Below are positions 1 through 6,083 of a stretch of DNA of 6,083 nt, in pieces. The stretch covers positions 1 through 6,083 of the forward strand of contig JAEWEI010000297.1 in the NCBI GenBank assembly GCA_023389545.1. Direction: 5' to 3'. Position 1 is the stretch's first letter; each line of letters begins with the position of its first letter. This DNA comes from Actinomycetes bacterium (GTDB lineage Bacteria; Actinomycetota; Actinomycetes; Actinomycetales; Cellulomonadaceae). The position numbers and the translations under genes were made by a program. The notes beneath the pieces are model-generated. The model did not search any database and had not been told where the DNA came from. It was given only the letters and a program-made list of their open reading frames with translations.

Positions 1-17
1 CCGACAGTGGAACCCGA

Positions 18-53
18 CCGGCCGTTCGGCTGGCGAGGGGAGAGGCGATCCAC
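18..53 (+). promoter_or_regulatory. amt leader with ribosome binding site
   Basis: The leader is purine rich just before the amt start: positions 35-45 read GAGGGGAGAGG. The GAGG at 42-45 lies 8 bases from the ATG at 54, an ideal Shine-Dalgarno spacing, which supports that start. Just upstream, 18-23 (CCGGCC) can pair with 28-33 (GGCTGG, one G-U pair) around a four-base loop. This is a small hairpin of unknown meaning and may be chance in such GC-rich DNA. No -10/-35 promoter and no convincing GlnR or AmtR operator is visible in the 53 bases; the nitrogen-responsive promoter, if there is one, would lie before the window. Confidence 0.6.
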
Positions 54-1693
<1,640 letters not shown>

Positions 1694-1715
1694 GCAGGAC
1701 GGTTCGACTGATCAC

Positions 1716-3500
1716 ATGACACATCCCAGGCCGCCCGCGGGGGGCGCGGCCGAGGACGGGTCCGCCGAGGTCCCGTGCCCCGCTCCCATCGGGGTACGGG
1801 ACCTCAAGGCTGAGCGGCTCGACCTCGCGGCCCGGCTCACCGGCCCCGGGCATGACGGCGCCACCCGACGGCGCGCCGGCGTCGACCTCGTCCACCGCCG
1901 CCTCGCCGAGCTGTGGGAGGACGCGACGGGCGGGGAGCTGACGGGCATCGCGCTCGGGGCCGTCGGCAGCATCGGGCGCGGGGACGCGAGCCCGATGAGC
2001 GACCTCGACCTGCTGCTGGTGCATGAGGGCCGGACGCATGGCGCCGAGGCCGTGGCGGCGCTCGCCCAGCGGCTCTGGTACCCGGTGTGGGACGCCGGAC
2101 TCGACCTGGACCACGCGGTGCGCTCGCTCGCGCAGTGCCGCCAGGTGGCCTCTCGGGACCTCCCGGCGGCGGTCGGCCTGCTGGACCTGCAGCCGGTGGC
2201 GGGGGACCCGCTGGTCATCCACCGCGCGCAGTCGGCGTTGCTGGCGGACTGGCGCTCCGCCGCGCGGCGACGCCTCCCCGAGCTGCTGGCCACTGCCCGG
2301 CAGCGCGCCGAGCGGCACGGCGAGCTCGCGTACCTCATCGAGCCGGACCTCAAGGAGGCGCGGGGCGGCATCCGCGACGCCGTGGTGCTGTCGGCGCTCG
2401 CCGCCACCTGGCTCACGGACCGCCCGCACGGCGCCGTGGACACCGCGTACGAGCACCTGCTCGACGTGCGTGACGCGCTGCAGGTGGTCACCCGCCGGCA
2501 CACGAACCGCCTGCTGCTGGCCGATCAGGACGAGGTCGCGGAGGTGGCGGGCTTCGACGACAGGGACGACCTGCTCGCGAGCCTCGCGGAGTCGGGCCGG
2601 ATCATCTCGTACGCCCTCGACACGACGGTCCGCAACGCCCGGCAGGCCCTGCAACGGCCGGCCCGCAAGCCGGTGCTGGTCCGCGGGCGCCGCGCCGCGC
2701 CGCGCCTGCGGCCGGTGGGCGAGGGGCTGGTGGAGCATGACGGGGAGATCGTGCTCGCCGTGGACGCGCGGCCACGGGAGGACCCGCTGCTCTCGCTGCG
2801 CGCCGCGGCGACGGCCGCCCGCACCGGCCTGACCCTCTCGCCGGTGACGGTGGCCAGCCTCATGCAGACCCCGGCGCTCGAGGCCCCGTGGCCACGGGCG
2901 GCGCGCGCGTCGCTGCTGCAGCTCCTCGGCTCCGGCCACGCGCAGGTCCCGGTGTGGGAGGCGCTCGACCTGTCGGGCGTCGTGACCACCTGGATCCCCG
3001 AGTGGGCGGCGGTGCGCAACCGGCCCCAGCGCTCGCCGATCCACCGGCACACGGTGGACCGGCACCTGGTGGAGACGGCCGCGCAGGCGGCCAAGGCCCG
3101 GCGGCAGGTGGGTCGGGGCGACGTGCTGCTGCTGGCGGCCCTGCTGCACGACATCGGCAAGCGTCCCGGCGCGGGCGACCACTCGATCGAGGGCGCCCGG
3201 CTCGCAGGCCCGATCGTCGCGCGCATGGGCTTCGACGGGCAGGACGCCGCCGACGTGACGCGCCTGGTGCGCCATCACCTGACTCTGGCCGAGCTCGCCA
3301 CCACAGCTGATCCAGACGACCCGGCGACGGTGGCGGCCGTGCTGGAGGCGGTCGACGGGAGGCTCGACCTGCTCGAGCTGCTCCGCGCCCTGACGGAGGC
3401 CGACGCGACCGCCGCTGGCCCCGCGACATGGACCGCGTGGCGAGCCCGGCTCGTCGACGACCTGACCGCGCGGGCGGCAGGTACGCTGGGACGTCCGTGA
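1716..3500 (+). CDS. glnD: PII nucleotidyltransferase/nucleotidyl-removing enzyme, short form without ACT domains
   Basis: GlnD attaches a nucleotide to the PII T-loop tyrosine when nitrogen is scarce and removes it when nitrogen is plentiful; in studied actinobacteria the group is AMP, in E. coli UMP. The 594-residue product has a nucleotidyltransferase domain at about 60-170, with GSIGRGD at 84-90 and the metal-binding SDLD (Asp96, Asp98). The GlnD-specific stretch [13 protein letters not shown] follows at 211-223. The HD domain at about 440-580 has His450 (TVDRH), His478-Asp479 (LLHDIGK), His489 and His520-His521 (LVRHH). The family segment ending [12 protein letters not shown] lies at 568-579. 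The protein stops 15 residues later, so the tandem ACT domains found in E. coli GlnD (about 890 residues) are absent. The stop is a clean TGA and ffh follows after 27 bases, so there is no space for a frameshifted remainder. ATG 1716 was chosen because no other in-frame start lies nearby, but its Shine-Dalgarno is poor (AGGA at 1696-1699, 16 bases away). An in-frame GTG at 1614 would overlap glnK by 80 bases and adds unrelated sequence. Confidence 0.93.
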   Translation: MTHPRPPAGGAAEDGSAEVPCPAPIGVRDLKAERLDLAARLTGPGHDGATRRRAGVDLVHRRLAELWEDATGGELTGIALGAVGSIGRGDASPMSDLDLLLVHEGRTHGAEAVAALAQRLWYPVWDAGLDLDHAVRSLAQCRQVASRDLPAAVGLLDLQPVAGDPLVIHRAQSALLADWRSAARRRLPELLATARQRAERHGELAYLIEPDLKEARGGIRDAVVLSALAATWLTDRPHGAVDTAYEHLLDVRDALQVVTRRHTNRLLLADQDEVAEVAGFDDRDDLLASLAESGRIISYALDTTVRNARQALQRPARKPVLVRGRRAAPRLRPVGEGLVEHDGEIVLAVDARPREDPLLSLRAAATAARTGLTLSPVTVASLMQTPALEAPWPRAARASLLQLLGSGHAQVPVWEALDLSGVVTTWIPEWAAVRNRPQRSPIHRHTVDRHLVETAAQAAKARRQVGRGDVLLLAALLHDIGKRPGAGDHSIEGARLAGPIVARMGFDGQDAADVTRLVRHHLTLAELATTADPDDPATVAAVLEAVDGRLDLLELLRALTEADATAAGPATWTAWRARLVDDLTARAAGTLGRP

Positions 3501-3520
3501 TCCCGAGAAGAGCGTGAGGA
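3482..3520 (+). promoter_or_regulatory. Possible ffh promoter -10 element and ffh ribosome binding site
   Basis: The last codons of glnD contain TACGCT (3482-3487), which fits the actinobacterial housekeeping -10 pattern TAnnnT and is followed by the perfect palindrome GGACGTCC (3489-3496). Transcription starting near 3494 would leave a leader of about 34 bases before ffh. No good -35 hexamer is found at 16-18 bases spacing, so the promoter is tentative. GAGGA at 3516-3520 lies 7 bases before GTG 3528 and clearly marks the ffh start. With a promoter here, ffh expression could be independent of the nitrogen genes upstream. Confidence 0.4.
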
Positions 3521-3527
3521 TCCAGCG

Positions 3528-5132
3528 GTGTTCGCCACCCTGTCCGACCGACTGACGTCGACCTTCAAGAACCTCCGCACCAAGGGGCGCCTGTCCGAGG
3601 CGGACATCGACGCCACCGTGCGCGAGATCCGCCGTGCGCTGCTCGACGCCGACGTCGCCGTCCCCGTCGTGCGCGCCTTCACGGGCGCCGTCCGCGAGCG
3701 GGCGCTGTCCGTCGAGGTCTCCGGGGCGCTGAACCCCGCCCAGCAAGTCGTCAAGATCGTCAACGACGAGCTCGTGTCGATCCTCGGCGGTGAGAACCGC
3801 CCGCTGCGCCTGGCCAAGAACCCGCCGAGCGTCATCATGCTCGCGGGCCTCCAGGGCGCAGGCAAGACCACGCTCGCGGGCAAGCTCGCCCTGCACCTGC
3901 GCGAGCAGGGCCACACGCCGATGCTGGTCGCCGCCGACCTGCAGCGCCCGAACGCCGTCACCCAGCTGCAGATCGTGGGGGAGCGGGCCGGTGTCCCCGT
4001 CTTCGCCCCGCACCCCGGCAACCAGGGCCACGGCGAGGTCGACCCCGGCTTCGGCGACCCGGTGGGCGTGGCCCGCGAGGGCCTGGCCGCGGCGAAGGCC
4101 CGCCAGCACGACGTCCTGATCGTCGACACCGCAGGCCGCCTGGGCGTCGACGCGGAGCTCATGGCGCAGGCCGCTGACATCCGCGACGCCGTGCAGCCCG
4201 ACGAGATCCTGTTCGTCATCGACGCGATGATCGGCCAGGACGCCGTCGCGACAGCCCAGGCCTTCGCCGACGGCGTCGACTTCACCGGCGTGGTGCTCTC
4301 GAAGCTCGACGGCGACGCGCGTGGTGGCGCGGCCCTCTCGGTGGCCTCGGTCACCGGCAGGCCCATCCTCTACGCCTCCACCGGTGAGAAGCTCACCGAC
4401 TTCGAGGTCTTCCACCCCGACCGCATGGCCTCGCGCATCCTCGACATGGGTGACGTGCTCACCCTCATCGAGCAGGCCGAGAAGGCGTTCGACGCCGACC
4501 AGGCCGAGGCGATGGCCGGCAAGATCGCGAGCGGCGAGGACTTCACGCTCGAGGACTTCCTGCAGCAGATGCAGGCCATGAAGAACATGGGCTCGATGAA
4601 GAAGATGCTCGGCATGCTGCCGGGCATGGGCCAGATGCGCGAGGCCCTGGACAACTTCGACGAGCGCGAGGTCGACCGCATCGAGGCGATCATCCGGTCG
4701 ATGACGCCCGCCGAGCGCCGCACCCCCAAGATCATCAACGGGTCGCGCCGCGCGCGGATCGCCCGCGGCTCGGGCACGTCGCCGAGCGACGTCAACGGGC
4801 TGCTCGACAGGTTCGCCGGGGCGCAGAAGATGATGCGCCAGATGGCCCGCTCGGGCGGCATGCCGATGCCGGGGATGGGCAGCCTGCCGGGCATGGGCGG
4901 CAAGAAGTCGCGCGGCCGGGTGGCCCCGCCGCCCAAGCGCAAGGGCAAGGCGAAGTCCGGCAACCCGGCGAAGCGTGCCGAGCAGGAGCGCCTGGCCGCT
5001 GAGCGCGCCGCCGGGATCGCGCCGCCCGCGCCGAAGGGCTCGGCGTTCGGGCTGGGCGCGGCGAAGGAGCCGGAGTCGGTCGACCCGTCCACGCTCGACA
5101 TGGGCGCCCTGGGCAAGTTCCTCGGGCGCTGA
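3528..5132 (+). CDS. ffh: Signal recognition particle GTPase Ffh (SRP54)
   Basis: Ffh binds 4.5S/SRP RNA and the signal sequences of nascent membrane proteins and brings ribosomes to the membrane receptor FtsY. The N-terminal helical bundle covers residues 1-90. The GTPase (G) domain shows the P-loop GLQGAGKTT at 107-115, DLQRPNAVTQL at 137-147, DTAGRL at 200-205, SKLDGDARGG at 258-267 and the closing motif TGEKLTDFEVFHPDR at 285-299. The methionine-rich M domain starts near 335. It includes the signal-binding finger loop with many Met residues (about 348-370) and the RNA-binding helix-turn-helix SRRARIARGSG at 407-417. After about 442 comes a Gly/Met-rich stretch and then a Lys/Arg-rich tail (459-495), ending in LGKFLGR. 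Such tails are common in actinobacterial Ffh, which makes it longer (534) than the E. coli protein (about 450). The start is GTG with a well-placed GAGGA. All catalytic motifs are intact. Confidence 0.98.
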   Translation: MFATLSDRLTSTFKNLRTKGRLSEADIDATVREIRRALLDADVAVPVVRAFTGAVRERALSVEVSGALNPAQQVVKIVNDELVSILGGENRPLRLAKNPPSVIMLAGLQGAGKTTLAGKLALHLREQGHTPMLVAADLQRPNAVTQLQIVGERAGVPVFAPHPGNQGHGEVDPGFGDPVGVAREGLAAAKARQHDVLIVDTAGRLGVDAELMAQAADIRDAVQPDEILFVIDAMIGQDAVATAQAFADGVDFTGVVLSKLDGDARGGAALSVASVTGRPILYASTGEKLTDFEVFHPDRMASRILDMGDVLTLIEQAEKAFDADQAEAMAGKIASGEDFTLEDFLQQMQAMKNMGSMKKMLGMLPGMGQMREALDNFDEREVDRIEAIIRSMTPAERRTPKIINGSRRARIARGSGTSPSDVNGLLDRFAGAQKMMRQMARSGGMPMPGMGSLPGMGGKKSRGRVAPPPKRKGKAKSGNPAKRAEQERLAAERAAGIAPPAPKGSAFGLGAAKEPESVDPSTLDMGALGKFLGR

Positions 5133-5135
5133 CGC

Positions 5136-6083
5136 GTGGCGGAGCCGGTTCTGCACCTGCGCGGCCCGGTGCTCCTCGACGACGAGCGCGAGGCCGCCGA
5201 GGCGTGGGTGGTCGGCGGCCGCGTGACGTTCGAGCGGCCACATGCCTCCGCCGGTGAGACGGCCTCGGTCGAGGGGTGGGTCGTCCCCGGGCTGGTGGAC
5301 GTGCACTGCCACATCGGGCTCGGCGCCAACGGCGCGGTGGACGAGCAGACCGCGCGGCAGCAGGCCCTGGCGGACCGCGACTCGGGCGTGCTGCTGGTGC
5401 GGGACGCCGGCTCCCCGGCGGACACAGCGTGGGTGCGTGAGCACGACGACCTCCCGCGCCTGATCCGCGCGGGACGGCACCTGGCACGGCCCAAGCGCTA
5501 CCTGCGGCACTACGGCCGTGAGCTCGCCGCCCCCGGCGACCTGCCCGCGGCCGTCGCCGAGGAGGCGGCGCGCGGCGACGGCTGGGTCAAGATCGTCGCG
5601 GACTGGATCGACCGCGACCTGGGCGCGGACGGCGACCTCACGCCGTTGTGGCCCGCCGACGTCCTGGGCGAGGCGATCGGCGCCGCGCACGCCGCAGGCG
5701 CCCGGGTCACGGCGCACACGTTCTCCGGCGAGGCCCTCGACGCGCTGCTCGACGCGAGGGTGGACTGCCTCGAGCACGCCACCGGCGCCGACGCCGCGCA
5801 GATCGGCCGCATCGCGGCGGCGGGCGTCCCGGTGACGCCCACTCTGCTGCAGGTCGCGCAGTTCGAGGCCATCGCGGCTCAAGCCGATGGGCGCTACCCG
5901 CGATTCGCCGCGCGGATGCGGCGGCTGCACGCGCGGCGCCACCAACACGTGCGCGACCTGCATGAGGCGGGCGTGCGGCTCCTGGTCGGCACGGACGCGG
6001 GCGGGACGATCGGCCACGGGCGGATCGCCGACGAGGCCGCGGAGCTGGTCGCGGCCGGTGTGCCGGACCGCGAGGTGCTCGCC
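5136..6083 (+). CDS. Metal-dependent amidohydrolase family protein, 3' end outside the window
   Basis: An open frame runs from GTG 5136 to the window end (316 codons, no stop); a few dozen C-terminal residues are probably missing. It belongs to the amidohydrolase superfamily (TIM-barrel hydrolases, imidazolonepropionase/prolidase-like). A small N-terminal beta section (WVVGGRVTFERP) leads into VPGLVDVHCH, with metal ligands His57 and His59. Further likely metal-site residues are Lys152 (GWVKIVADW), His194 (VTAHTFS), His214 (CLEHATG) and Asp287 (VGTDAGG), consistent with a binuclear centre. No signal peptide is seen, so it is probably cytoplasmic. The substrate is unknown. The ffh stop codon is in the same frame six bases upstream, so GTG 5136 is the first possible start. 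No Shine-Dalgarno precedes it, which suggests translational coupling to ffh. A related gene (Rv2915c) follows ffh in M. tuberculosis. Family assignment is firm; function is open. Confidence 0.9.
   Translation, partial: MAEPVLHLRGPVLLDDEREAAEAWVVGGRVTFERPHASAGETASVEGWVVPGLVDVHCHIGLGANGAVDEQTARQQALADRDSGVLLVRDAGSPADTAWVREHDDLPRLIRAGRHLARPKRYLRHYGRELAAPGDLPAAVAEEAARGDGWVKIVADWIDRDLGADGDLTPLWPADVLGEAIGAAHAAGARVTAHTFSGEALDALLDARVDCLEHATGADAAQIGRIAAAGVPVTPTLLQVAQFEAIAAQADGRYPRFAARMRRLHARRHQHVRDLHEAGVRLLVGTDAGGTIGHGRIADEAAELVAAGVPDREVLA

Noticed and set aside
1..53. GlnR or AmtR operator before amt
   Set aside because: No GTnAC-n6-GAAAC-like or AmtR-like sequence could be recognised in the 53 available bases; a control region may lie outside the window.
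3501..3527. Rho-independent terminator between glnD and ffh
   Set aside because: The 27-base gap has no stable stem followed by a T run; it mainly holds the ffh ribosome binding site.

Overview
The window is a high-GC, gene-dense stretch in which all genes lie on the + strand. The GC-rich codon use, the Ffh sequence with a long basic C-terminal tail, and the gene order amt, PII, glnD, ffh, amidohydrolase all point to an actinobacterium. It is probably of the Micrococcales (Cellulomonas-like), but this genus-level guess comes from general resemblance and not from a search.

Layout: positions 1-53 hold a short leader with a strong ribosome binding site. Next come amt (54-1352, ammonium channel), glnK/glnB (1352-1693, PII signal protein, overlapping amt by one base), glnD (1716-3500, PII nucleotidyltransferase/removing enzyme), ffh (3528-5132, SRP GTPase) and, three bases after ffh, the start of a metal-dependent amidohydrolase (5136 to beyond the window end, 316 codons visible). 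Intergenic gaps are 0 to 27 bases. No RNA gene, mobile element, CRISPR array or clear rho-independent terminator was seen.

The first three genes form the classical nitrogen module. Amt conducts ammonium. PII binds Amt and blocks it when nitrogen is plentiful. GlnD modifies the PII T-loop tyrosine (Tyr52 here) according to nitrogen status. Ffh is the protein part of the signal recognition particle and delivers membrane proteins co-translationally. The same gene order is known from Mycobacterium tuberculosis (amt-glnB-glnD-ffh-Rv2915c, with ftsY upstream of amt), so this is a conserved chromosomal neighbourhood and not an accessory island.

The most notable departure from the textbook is GlnD. 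It keeps the nucleotidyltransferase and HD domains but stops right after the HD region, at 594 residues. No room remains for the two C-terminal ACT domains that sense glutamine in the enterobacterial enzyme. I see no wholly undescribed system here.
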